Assembly: GCA_049177215.1 (NCBI GenBank)
Contig: CP185379.1
Span: forward strand, 806,001-870,000
Source: Pollutiaquabacter aromativorans
GTDB lineage: Bacteria > Bacteroidota > Bacteroidia > AKYH767-A > 2013-40CM-41-45
DNA: 64,000 nt
Direction of reading: 5' to 3'
Below the pieces are notes generated by a model. The model was not told the origin of the DNA. It was given only the letters and a program-made list of their open reading frames with translations, and ran no database searches. Position 1 is the first letter of the stretch; every line of letters begins with the position of its first letter. A program made the translations under genes and the position numbers. Of the stretch, positions 52,561 to 60,773 are shown one piece after another.

Positions 52561-54174
52561 ATGATGGCCCGAAGTGGTTTCCGTTTAATCGTATTTTGGC
52601 TGTGTCTCACCGGCAGCTTGTTGGCTCAGCCTGCTGCTCCTTTCGCGCGTTACATAGGATCGCCGGGTAATTACCCTCCGGAATACCGGATCCAATCCGG
52701 CCCTGACGGCTATTTCCTGCTGCACAATTTCGTCGATTCCACCTTGTTCGTTCCGCAACTGTCAAAGGTCCGAAACAATGGTGCTGCCGAATGGAGCCGC
52801 GATGTTGCCCTTTCAGGTGTCGTGTCGCCGAGGGCCAGGTTGCTACTGGCTGATACGACCGGTATGCTGATGACCGGAACTCTTCAGCATAATGGTTACA
52901 AGACATTTGTTACCCGGTTGGATACTTCCGGTGGTCTGCTGTCGAATCTGGTTGTGGACTTCGGTGGCTACAACGAACCGTTCGTTCTGCGGAGAAGTAG
53001 GGCAAGTTGTCTGATAGCCGGATATCGGGATTTTCCGGATGGACTTGGTCGCTTCACTTTTGATATGACTATGCTGCGGTTGGATTCGAATGATCAGGTA
53101 ATACGTGCTTCGGCCAGTGGAAACGATTCAACTGATTTTACCCTGACTGCAGCAGCCATCTTGCGTGATGGGCGTACAGTCTCGGTCGGCGAGGTGGGGA
53201 ACCGGGCCATGGCACGCTTCCAAAGTCAATTGGCATGGTGGTCGGATCGAGACAGCCTGCTTCGGATGTTGCAGGTGGATGACGGGAGTTTTTACACACG
53301 CTTGCGTCCAGTGGAAATCATCCTCTCCGGTGATTCCGCCCTCTTCGTTGCTGCTTCCGGAAGTACGATTGCCGGAAACGAACACGAAGTGGTGGTGTTT
53401 AAATTGGATACTGCCGGCCGGATGATCTGGTCGAGACGTTACTATCAGATTGCCTATGACCTGGAGGTCCGAACCATGGCGACCGATCGGTTCGGGCGTA
53501 TTTGTCTCACCGGCAACTGTTACCGTACGGTAAATGACAACGGGACATTCCTGCTACGGCTGGATCAGGACGGCAATGTGTTGGATGGGGCCTTGTTCAA
53601 GGCGCCGGTCTTCACCTTCGGCGGCAACGCGACAACCGACCTTTTGATCGAGCAGGATGGAAGTTGGACGTACCCGGTCTATTACTACGCCGCGAATCTC
53701 TATACACCCGCCTTGGTGCATACTGATACCAGCTTATTAAGTGTTTGCGCGGACCTCAATGAACCTTTCATCTTCGCGACGGCAGGCGCAAACCTTGCGC
53801 TATTTCCTGCAACACTTCCGATTCAGGAATTCTTGTCGGTAACACCGGATACCCTCGGTATCAGCTTTTCGAACCGAAGCGTTCACGAGGGTGATTTATG
53901 TCTCGCTGTAACGATCGAAAACGATTCCTTTACGAATGGCGCGGTGATGAAGGTGTATCCTAATCCGGCCAGTGACCGTGTCTTTTTATCGGGCTTATCG
54001 GGTGATCTCGAACTGAGCATCCTCGATGTATCGGGTCGTGCAGTTTATTCAACCCATCAGATCCGTTATGAAGAGGGTGATCCGATCAGATTACCGGAGT
54101 TGACTCCGGGTCTTTATCTGCTAAGGGTTCGCCACGAGGAAGGCAGTTACATCCACCGGTTGTTGATCAGGTAA
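52561..54174 (+). CDS. T9SS type A sorting-domain protein, unknown function
   Basis: A 537-residue secreted protein with a signal peptide (residues 1-22, LLAQ cleavage). The body is mainly beta strands in repeated blocks with a propeller look (RLDSNDQVIRASASGND, VFKLDTAGRMIWSRRYY, LRLDQDGNVLDGALF), a pattern seen in Bacteroidota exported proteins with beta-propeller folds. The last 80 residues are the type A T9SS signal: VMKVYPNPASDRVFLSG, LSILDVSGRAVYS and LTPGLYLLRV. So it should be secreted or surface-bound through the T9SS under PorX control. It has its own near-consensus -7 box (TACCTTTA, 52546-52553) and converges with the EamA gene with nine bases between. Confidence 0.9.
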   Translation: MMARSGFRLIVFWLCLTGSLLAQPAAPFARYIGSPGNYPPEYRIQSGPDGYFLLHNFVDSTLFVPQLSKVRNNGAAEWSRDVALSGVVSPRARLLLADTTGMLMTGTLQHNGYKTFVTRLDTSGGLLSNLVVDFGGYNEPFVLRRSRASCLIAGYRDFPDGLGRFTFDMTMLRLDSNDQVIRASASGNDSTDFTLTAAAILRDGRTVSVGEVGNRAMARFQSQLAWWSDRDSLLRMLQVDDGSFYTRLRPVEIILSGDSALFVAASGSTIAGNEHEVVVFKLDTAGRMIWSRRYYQIAYDLEVRTMATDRFGRICLTGNCYRTVNDNGTFLLRLDQDGNVLDGALFKAPVFTFGGNATTDLLIEQDGSWTYPVYYYAANLYTPALVHTDTSLLSVCADLNEPFIFATAGANLALFPATLPIQEFLSVTPDTLGISFSNRSVHEGDLCLAVTIENDSFTNGAVMKVYPNPASDRVFLSGLSGDLELSILDVSGRAVYSTHQIRYEEGDPIRLPELTPGLYLLRVRHEEGSYIHRLLIR

Positions 54175-54183
54175 GGACCTGCC

Positions 54184-55074
54184 TCACGTCTGCAGCGTCT
54201 CCGCCCGGCGTGATTTTCTGTAGCGGTAGATCGTGTGCAATACGACCGTAAGCAGAATTATGACAGCGCCGAAATAAAATCCGCTGTTGAGAATCTTACC
54301 TTCATTCGCGAAGAGTACGGCCAGAATGATACCATAGACCGGTTCCAGGTTAAGCGCGAGCGCCATGGTATAGGCCGACACTTTTCGAAGCGCTTTGAGC
54401 GAAAGAATCCAGGTCCAGACGGTGCACACTAAGGCCAATATCAAGAGGTAAATCCAGTCCGTCAGCGTCGGAATGAACTGATGCGTTGGTTGTACCAATA
54501 CGTATACCGGTAACAGCAGCGTCAGAAAGCTGAAACCGGATCCCAATTCAATGAAGCTGATGATCGTAGGGTCATAACGTGACGCGATGCGCCGGTTAAA
54601 GACACTAAAAGTTGCGCTGAGCAGTGCGCTGATCAGGCCGACCAGGATACCTGCCGAAGCGGATGCGTCGGACCGGTAGATCGTAAAGATCCCGGTCAGG
54701 GCCATGGCGGAAAACAGGATCTCGATATAATCGAATCGCTGCCGGTTGACAAGTGGTTCAATAAACGACGAGAACAGCGCGATGGAAGAAAGGCAGATCA
54801 TCGCTACCGAAATACTGGAAAGCTTGATCGAGCCGTAAAAGGTCAGCCAATGCAACATCACCAGGATGCCGATACCCGAAATGTTCAGCCATTCCGCGCG
54901 TTTCAGTTTTGGCCATCCTTTTCCGGGTAAGACAATGAGTGCAAAGCTGATCCAGCTCAGGAGGATCCGGTACCACACCAGCATGCCTTCATTCAACTGG
55001 ATCAATTTGCCGAGCAGGCCCGTAAACCCCCATATAAAGATCGCCAGGTGCATCTGGAAGTAAGCGCGCTTCAT
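54184..55074 (-). CDS. EamA/DMT-family transporter
   Basis: A 296-residue inner-membrane protein with about ten hydrophobic helices in two EamA repeats of five (residues about 5-135 and 145-285), as in RhaT/YdcZ-like drug/metabolite transporters. Helix-edge motifs such as IWGFTGLLGKLIQLNEG and RKVSAYTMALALNLEPVYGIIL, with the proline-flanked last loop, are typical. The substrate is unknown. It lies 45 bases downstream of maf on the same strand. Length, gene order and sequence look intact. Confidence 0.9.
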   Translation of the reverse strand: MKRAYFQMHLAIFIWGFTGLLGKLIQLNEGMLVWYRILLSWISFALIVLPGKGWPKLKRAEWLNISGIGILVMLHWLTFYGSIKLSSISVAMICLSSIALFSSFIEPLVNRQRFDYIEILFSAMALTGIFTIYRSDASASAGILVGLISALLSATFSVFNRRIASRYDPTIISFIELGSGFSFLTLLLPVYVLVQPTHQFIPTLTDWIYLLILALVCTVWTWILSLKALRKVSAYTMALALNLEPVYGIILAVLFANEGKILNSGFYFGAVIILLTVVLHTIYRYRKSRRAETLQT

Positions 55075-55119
55075 CGGGACGAGGGTGATGCTGGAAGATT
55101 AAGGGTTTAAGCGTTGGGG

Positions 55120-55827
55120 TCAGGGGAGAAATCGGTCAAGCTCCCGGTATAGTTCAAAAATCGGCAAACCCATCACGTTAAAGTAACTCCCATCGATCGA
55201 TGAAATGATCGGTACATGTTTGTCAGGATCGGCAGCTAGCGATTCTTCAAAGAGCCGGGGTTTGCCAAGTTGCTCGAGGAATGCACGTTCTTCGGTTGAA
55301 CAGGGATTCATGTTTTTCGGAAGACATTCCTGCGCTCCGTAGGCTCCGGCTTTGTCGAAGGGTTGATATTCATCGACGTAAGTTTCGATTTCCATTACGG
55401 ACAGTCGTCGAAATGTCACGGTCGTTTCCACACTGAAACAGTACCGTTTTCCTACAGCACTCAGGCATACCCCGGTGTATACCTGGTGCCGGTTTCCTTG
55501 CAGCCGGTCGAGGATGTGTAGCGCGTCGGCCCGATCAACCGGTTTGCCCAGTACGGCTCCGTCCTGCCAGACGATCGTATCAGCTGTCAGCAATAATTGA
55601 CCGGCAGCCAGAGCCTCGTCAAAAGCCATGGCTTTGAATTCGGCCAGGTGAAGCGCAACTTCGGATCCTTTCAGGTGTTCGGGCGGGACTTCCGGAACGT
55701 CTTTCCGGATGACCCGGATGGGCCATCCGATCCCTTCCAGGAGTTGCCGCCTGCGAGGAGATCCTGAGCCCAACAGCAGTTCTGTATAGCTGGTTAACAG
55801 GCGTTTGTGAACACTCCGGGGATCCAT
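55120..55827 (-). CDS. maf: Maf-family nucleotide pyrophosphatase
   Basis: Maf proteins hydrolyse non-canonical or pyrimidine nucleoside triphosphates. The 235-residue product has LLLGSGSPRRRQLLEGIGW, LLTADTIVWQDGAVLGKP, GNRHQVYTGVCL and YQPFDKAGAYGAQE. An insertion of about 35 residues (from ECLPKNMNPCST to the DGSYFNVMGLP block) separates the last two conserved elements, where standard Maf enzymes have about 12. I start at ATG 55827, where a 7/8 -7 box (TACTTTCG, 55832-55839) sits four bases upstream; the frame reaches 55875. It is followed by the EamA transporter and divergent from the TPR kinase. Confidence 0.9.
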   Translation of the reverse strand: MDPRSVHKRLLTSYTELLLGSGSPRRRQLLEGIGWPIRVIRKDVPEVPPEHLKGSEVALHLAEFKAMAFDEALAAGQLLLTADTIVWQDGAVLGKPVDRADALHILDRLQGNRHQVYTGVCLSAVGKRYCFSVETTVTFRRLSVMEIETYVDEYQPFDKAGAYGAQECLPKNMNPCSTEERAFLEQLGKPRLFEESLAADPDKHVPIISSIDGSYFNVMGLPIFELYRELDRFLP

Positions 55828-55831
55828 ATGG

Positions 55832-55839
55832 CGAAAGTA
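55832..55839 (-). promoter_or_regulatory. Putative -7 promoter box for maf-EamA
   Basis: TACTTTCG on the minus strand (7/8 match to TAnnTTTG), four bases before the maf ATG. It overlaps the divergent promoter region of the TPR kinase. Confidence 0.4.
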
Positions 55840-55890
55840 CGAATACGGATCTTCAACCCGCTTCATGCGGCACACCCTGCGTGAAAAATG

Positions 55891-55898
55891 TATCTTTG
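55891..55898 (+). promoter_or_regulatory. Putative -7 promoter box for the TPR kinase / LuxR pair
   Basis: TATCTTTG, exact match, 24 bases before the GTG at 55923. It lies downstream of the in-frame GTG at 55881, so that earlier codon cannot be the start if this promoter is used. Confidence 0.55.
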
Positions 55899-55922
55899 GT
55901 TCCGGGCACTCGCTGCGAATTC

Positions 55923-57854
55923 GTGTTCAACCGCCTGCTTTTCGTTCTGCTGTTATTGCCGCTCGCTACCGCGGCCCAGGATACGCTTGTCATTCGGCTC
56001 CTGGAGGATTCCCTGCAACGGGAACGGAATGATAGTCTCCGGATCAAATACCTGAACGACATTTCCTGGCAATACCATTCGTCCGATATCGAACGGGCAA
56101 TCAGTTATGCCGATCGTGCAGGCGTCCTGGCACATAAATCCGGTAACCAATGGGGAATCGCGAAATCCTACATTCTCCACGGAGTTTATTTTACCATCCA
56201 GGGGCAATACGATTCCGCCATCGCCAACTATGAACGATGTCTGGCATTGCGCCGGTCGCTCGGGGATTCCGCAGGGGTAGCTGCTACGTATCATGATATC
56301 GGCAGTGTCCACCTGTTTCGCGGCGATTATGGCCCAGCCTTGGACTTCTTACTGCGGTCGTTGCGGCTGGAGCAAGCCTATGGTACGCCGCAGAACGTAG
56401 CGGAAGGTTTCGTCAATGTCGGCAACGTCTATATGGCCATGAAGCGCTATGATGACGCGCTGACGAATTATTACCAGTACCTGAAGATCATTACGCCGCA
56501 AGGCGATGACGTGGCCATGGTGGAGGTGTTGAACAATATCGGGAATGCCTTATTGGTCAAGGAGCGGATAGAGGAAGCAGACTCGTCTTTTCGAGTTGCT
56601 ATCGAACTCGCTCGAACGAAAGGAAGTCTTGACGGCGAAGCCATGAGCCTCAGCGGAATGGCCAGCGTGCAGTACAAGCGAAAAAACTACACGGCCGCTG
56701 AATCTTTGCAGCTTCGCGCCATTCGGATATGGGAAACTTTGGGCAATCCGGCGTCCATGGCGGAGGGATGGAACTTGCTGTCTGAACTGTATTTCACGAA
56801 CGGACAATTGCGCGAGAGTATACACGCCGCGGACAGCGCATTGGCGCTCGCGGAAGAGATCGATTCGAAGAAGCAGATGCGGGATGCCTACGGTCATCTC
56901 GCCGATGGTTATGCCGGTTTGAAGATGCACGAGAAAGCGTTCGAGTACCTGGGAAGTTACGTTCGCTATCAGGATAGTCTCCAGGATGAAGACCTGAATG
57001 AACGCATCGCGGAAATGCAAACGCGTTTCGATACCGAGCGGAAGGAGGCGGAAAACAGGTTGTTGCAACAGGATAATCGGATCAAAGACCTTCAGTTGGC
57101 ACGGAGTACCACGGTGCGCTGGATATTGGTCGGTGCATTGTTCGTCGGTTGGGTGATCGCCTATTTGTTGTACAGTCGCTTCAAGCAACGGCAGCAATTG
57201 CGTATGCGGGAGGCGCTGCTGGAGGAACGCGAGCAACGTACGCGTGCGGTGGTGGAAGCAGAGGAGCATGAACGCGTCAGGATCGCCCGTGAATTGCACG
57301 ACGGCGTAGGGCAGCTGCTTGCGGCTGCTCGTTTGAACATTTCCCGACTTGAATCCTCCGGGAGTCATGAAGCGCTTCAAACCGGATTGCAATTGTTGGA
57401 CGAATCAGCACGGGAAGTCAGGTCGATTTCACATGCCATGATGCCGTCGGCCCTTGCCTCCAAGGGGCTTGTAGAGGCGGTCACCGGTTTTGTACAAAAG
57501 ATCTCCAAAGGTGGCCTGCATGGAAGTGTCGATGCATCTGCTATGGAAGGCCGATTAACGAGCGAGCAGGAAGCAATTCTCTTCCGGGTGATCCAGGAAT
57601 TGATCGGAAACATTCTGCGCCATGCGAAAGCCACGGTCTTTTCGGTCCAGTTCGTCCGGCATGAGCATACGCTCAACATCCTCGTGGAAGACAATGGCCG
57701 GGGTATGCCAACCAGTTCGGGGGGGAATTCGGATGGCATTGGAATGAAAAATGTCCGCACCCGTGTGCACTATCTTGGTGGCGAAGTATATTGGGATAGC
57801 CAGACAGAGAAGGGGACGACCGTCAATATTGAAATTCCACTGGGTAATGGATAA
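55923..57854 (+). CDS. TPR-containing sensor histidine kinase (NarX/LiaS type)
   Basis: An exported N-terminal region with signal peptide (FNRLLFVLLLLPLATAAQ), then about six TPR units (residues about 40-330, e.g. YHDIGSVHLFRGDYGPALDF), a single membrane helix (STTVRWILVGALFVGWVIAY, about residues 397-416), a coiled coil, and a HisKA_3 dimerisation domain with H459 in IARELHDGVGQLLAA and a HATPase with DNGRGM and GIGMKNVRTRV. The TPR part is likely periplasmic. The pair with the LuxR regulator (overlap eight bases) is a common Bacteroidota design. I start at GTG 55923, 24 bases after a perfect -7 box; an in-frame GTG at 55881 precedes it. Output target unknown. Confidence 0.93.
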   Translation: MFNRLLFVLLLLPLATAAQDTLVIRLLEDSLQRERNDSLRIKYLNDISWQYHSSDIERAISYADRAGVLAHKSGNQWGIAKSYILHGVYFTIQGQYDSAIANYERCLALRRSLGDSAGVAATYHDIGSVHLFRGDYGPALDFLLRSLRLEQAYGTPQNVAEGFVNVGNVYMAMKRYDDALTNYYQYLKIITPQGDDVAMVEVLNNIGNALLVKERIEEADSSFRVAIELARTKGSLDGEAMSLSGMASVQYKRKNYTAAESLQLRAIRIWETLGNPASMAEGWNLLSELYFTNGQLRESIHAADSALALAEEIDSKKQMRDAYGHLADGYAGLKMHEKAFEYLGSYVRYQDSLQDEDLNERIAEMQTRFDTERKEAENRLLQQDNRIKDLQLARSTTVRWILVGALFVGWVIAYLLYSRFKQRQQLRMREALLEEREQRTRAVVEAEEHERVRIARELHDGVGQLLAAARLNISRLESSGSHEALQTGLQLLDESAREVRSISHAMMPSALASKGLVEAVTGFVQKISKGGLHGSVDASAMEGRLTSEQEAILFRVIQELIGNILRHAKATVFSVQFVRHEHTLNILVEDNGRGMPTSSGGNSDGIGMKNVRTRVHYLGGEVYWDSQTEKGTTVNIEIPLGNG

Positions 57855-58491
57855 GAAGTTGCGCGTATTCCTGGTGGATGATCACCAGGTCCTGCTGGAG
57901 GGTATCCGTTCGCTGCTGATGCAGGCGCCCGGCATAGAAGTGGCAGGCATTGCTGTTTCCGCTGATGCTGCCCTGGAAGCGTTCCAATCCTCGCAACCCG
58001 ATGTGTTGCTTACAGACGTCCAATTACCCGGAATGGACGGCGCGGCCCTGACAAGGGAGGTGAAGCGCTTGTACCCATCGGTCATGGTTTGCGCCCTCAG
58101 CATGTCAGGCGACCGTGAGACGATTGGAAAACTGCTGGATGCCGGAGCAACCGGATATATCCTCAAGAATACCGGACAGGAAGAGCTGCTTCAGGCGATC
58201 CGGACGGTAGCCCGGGGTGAGTTGTATTTTTCCGACGAGGTGTCTGCCGAAATGATGCGCGCCCTCGCCTCGCGTAAAGAGCAGCCCGTCGCACCTCAAC
58301 CTGTACTGACCTCACGGGAAATTGAGATTGTCCGCCTGATCGCAAAGGAATATTCAAACGCCCGGATCGCGGAAGCACTGTTCATCTCTGAACGGACGGT
58401 GGAAACCCATCGGAAGAACATTTTCCGAAAGACCGGAACCAAGTCGGTCATCGGCTTGCTCAAGTTCGCGATGGAGCAGAATTTACTTTGA
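57847..58491 (+). CDS. LuxR/NarL-type response regulator
   Basis: The 214-residue transcription factor joins a receiver domain (DD11-12 in FLVDDHQV, phospho-acceptor D57 in VLLTDVQLPGMDG, and the lysine in YILKN) to a LuxR HTH (LTSREIEIVRLIAKEYSNARIAEALFISERTVETHRKNI; the key part is SERTVETHRKNIF). It is the partner of the kinase just upstream, whose stop it overlaps by eight bases. A longer frame begins at 57751 inside the kinase gene and is not used. Targets are unknown; the genes that follow, from 58617, may belong to its regulon by position only. Confidence 0.94.
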   Translation: MDKKLRVFLVDDHQVLLEGIRSLLMQAPGIEVAGIAVSADAALEAFQSSQPDVLLTDVQLPGMDGAALTREVKRLYPSVMVCALSMSGDRETIGKLLDAGATGYILKNTGQEELLQAIRTVARGELYFSDEVSAEMMRALASRKEQPVAPQPVLTSREIEIVRLIAKEYSNARIAEALFISERTVETHRKNIFRKTGTKSVIGLLKFAMEQNLL

Positions 58492-58616
58492 TATTTTACT
58501 GATTTCAACATTATCCGGCCGCTATCCGTGCTGGTGGGTATGCGATTTACCCGGAGGACGGGATTGATAGGACCTGTTCGCAGATGCATTTTTGCAACGG
58601 GAAATATCAGTTGTCT

Positions 58617-58979
58617 ATGAATCGTATCTTCTTGATGGTGCTTTGTTGCACCCTGTTTTTTGCGGGGCTTTATGCTCAGCCGATAGCAGACCCTAAATTG
58701 ATCGAGCAGCGTGTGCACGCGGAGTTGGACGCCTGGCAACAGGACCCGGCTCAATTATCGTTCGTAGCCCGACATTTTCCGGAGGTGCGTGGAACGGTGG
58801 TCGCCGACATCACCCTTTCCGGAAAGGGACGCATCGAGACCTTTTTTCTAAGCGAGACGGATATCAAGGAACCCCGCTTCCTGGAGTACCTGCAGAAGCA
58901 GGTGAAGAAACACAAATTAAAGACGGTATTGCACAAGGGCGCTCGACAGAAAGTGCGTCACCGCTTTGTCTGGAATTAA
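58617..58979 (+). CDS. Small secreted protein resembling a TonB C-terminal domain
   Basis: A 120-residue product with signal peptide (MNRIFLMVLCCTLFFAGLYAQ). The mature part has the alternation seen in TonB-C-like domains, VRGTVVADITLSGKGRIETFFLSET followed by FLEYLQKQVKKHKLK and the final strand VRHRFVWN, but lacks a transmembrane TonB anchor and proline-rich linker. So it may be a free TonB-C-like domain. I cannot name it further. The frame opens earlier at 58584, but the signal peptide begins at ATG 58617. It lies 125 bases after the LuxR regulator and 25 before the PQQ-propeller gene, so it may be transcribed with that gene. Confidence 0.65.
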   Translation: MNRIFLMVLCCTLFFAGLYAQPIADPKLIEQRVHAELDAWQQDPAQLSFVARHFPEVRGTVVADITLSGKGRIETFFLSETDIKEPRFLEYLQKQVKKHKLKTVLHKGARQKVRHRFVWN

Positions 58980-59003
58980 CCCCTAACACAAATACGTACG
59001 AAA

Positions 59004-60725
59004 ATGAAAAAGCAATTACTCGCGCTGGTCACAGTCGCGCTGCTCGGAACGGGATATGTCCGCGCTCAAGACGATGAATTCCCGCAAGTATGGGAAGCAG
59101 AATTCACCAATAAGGCCAAAGTGCTCTCGGTCGTGAATTCCGACGGATCCATGATCGTCGGATCCGACGAAAATGAAGTCAGTGTACTCGATGGTCAAGG
59201 GAAACAACTTTGGTATAGCCGGTTCAAGGACCTGACCGACAAGGAAGGTGTGAAGAACGGAGAGCTTCAGAATATCTACTTCGATGCCGGCATGCTTTTT
59301 CTGTTTGAAAAGAAAATGGGAAAGGACAAACTGACGGTCGTTGATATCAAGGCAGGAAAAGCCTTGTGGACGACTGATCGTTATTCGGATCTCACGGAGG
59401 ATAACATCGAATACATCCCGCAATTGGGCGCATTCTTCTTTTCATTGAAGAATACTACGGTCCTGGTGGATGCCAAGACAGGCCAGCAGCGCTGGGAAAC
59501 CGACAAGTTCAAAGGCTCGGTCGGGGCCTTCCTCTATGACGATTCGCGCAATGAGTTGCTGATGATCAATTACAAACCCTCTCAGCTGGCTGCCTTGTTC
59601 AGCGGATTCAAGAACCAGTTGATCCGCATCAATGCCGCCAACGGGGAAGTAAAGTGGAGCACGAGTTTCTTTGGCTTCGTGGAACGAAAGGTCCTGACGC
59701 GTGAAGCTTTGGCCAGCCTCACCCTGAAAGGCGGCAAGGTATTCCTGGAGCTGGACGGTATCCAGGTGTTTGATCACGAGACAGGTCAAATGCTCTGGAG
59801 CGCGGTCTATGAATCCGACGAGGAAGCGCGCAGGGGTCTTTTCAACCGAGGCCCCCATGGCGGACGGGTGATCAAGGGTGGTATCTACGGAGCAATTGCC
59901 GAGCCATTGTATACCAACGACGGTGTATATGTTGTGCTGGGTAGCGGAAAGCTCCGCACCAAGTTCATCGCCAAGTACGATCTGGAGTCCGGTAAGAAAC
60001 TCTGGGAATCAGAAAAGATCACCGGTGCCGGCGCTATGCCCAATCTGCACCTGGAAGATGGCCGCCTGGTGGCACAGATCGGCGGTATTGTGAATAAGCA
60101 AACTATCGAAAACAAGGTGGAGACCGGTCCTAACGGCACCGTAACGACCATCTACTACAACAACGAGTGGGACTTCATGGGCGGATACGGCATTATTGCC
60201 CTGGACCCGTCTTCTGGTGCCAAAGTCTGGCGGTCCGAGAAATTCGACAAACGCATCACCGACCTCGTCTTCGGGGACGGAATGGTCTTCGCGGGTTCGG
60301 GGGACGAATTCTACGGGTTTGATGTGAAATCGGGCGAGATGAAGATTAACGTCGATCACTCCAAGGGTGCGGTTGGGAAATCCATGTGGGCCTTCGATAA
60401 CGGTGAAAGTGTCGCTTTGGTTTGTGATAAGGGTCTTGCTGCCTACAACAAGAAAGACGGTGCAAAGCTCTATACGACCGATAAATTCCGGGGTGTCAGC
60501 GCTTACCACCACGTAGGCGGTAATTTCTTTCTTCGTCGCGATAATGGCAGCAGTAACACTATTTGCGCGGTGGATCTAAAAACCGGCGTAATCAAAGGCG
60601 AGGTCAAATCGAAAGGCAAGGGTGGTGGCGGACAGTATGGCGATGGAATCGACATTACAACCGACGGAGAATACATTTTCACATTCAAAGGGAAAGATGT
60701 ACAAAAATTGAAAGTCAACAGGTAA
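59004..60725 (+). CDS. PQQ-like beta-propeller protein
   Basis: A 573-residue exported protein with a signal peptide (cleavage near VRAQ, residue 22). The mature part consists of repeated PQQ/WD-like blades with the motif G-(K/Q)-x-L-W, for example LDGQGKQLWYSRF, DIKAGKALWTTDRY, DAKTGQQRWETDKF, NAANGEVKWSTSF, DLESGKKLWESEKI and DPSSGAKVWRSEKF; I count at least seven. BamB-like and quinoprotein dehydrogenase-like proteins share this repeat; no PQQ-binding or catalytic residues are evident. Function unknown, likely a periplasmic scaffold. It ends with a terminator and is followed by the OmpA-type gene. Confidence 0.85.
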   Translation: MKKQLLALVTVALLGTGYVRAQDDEFPQVWEAEFTNKAKVLSVVNSDGSMIVGSDENEVSVLDGQGKQLWYSRFKDLTDKEGVKNGELQNIYFDAGMLFLFEKKMGKDKLTVVDIKAGKALWTTDRYSDLTEDNIEYIPQLGAFFFSLKNTTVLVDAKTGQQRWETDKFKGSVGAFLYDDSRNELLMINYKPSQLAALFSGFKNQLIRINAANGEVKWSTSFFGFVERKVLTREALASLTLKGGKVFLELDGIQVFDHETGQMLWSAVYESDEEARRGLFNRGPHGGRVIKGGIYGAIAEPLYTNDGVYVVLGSGKLRTKFIAKYDLESGKKLWESEKITGAGAMPNLHLEDGRLVAQIGGIVNKQTIENKVETGPNGTVTTIYYNNEWDFMGGYGIIALDPSSGAKVWRSEKFDKRITDLVFGDGMVFAGSGDEFYGFDVKSGEMKINVDHSKGAVGKSMWAFDNGESVALVCDKGLAAYNKKDGAKLYTTDKFRGVSAYHHVGGNFFLRRDNGSSNTICAVDLKTGVIKGEVKSKGKGGGGQYGDGIDITTDGEYIFTFKGKDVQKLKVNR

Positions 60726-60732
60726 GCGGATA

Positions 60733-60768
60733 CTCCCGGGAGTGTGCTCATTCCCGGGAGATATTTTT
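60733..60768 (+). terminator. Rho-independent terminator of the PQQ-propeller gene
   Basis: CTCCCGGGA (60733-60741) with TCCCGGGAG (60752-60760), nine perfect pairs and a ten-base loop, then ATATTTTT to 60768. It begins eight bases after the stop and ends five bases before the start of the next gene. Confidence 0.8.
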
Positions 60769-60773
60769 CGATC

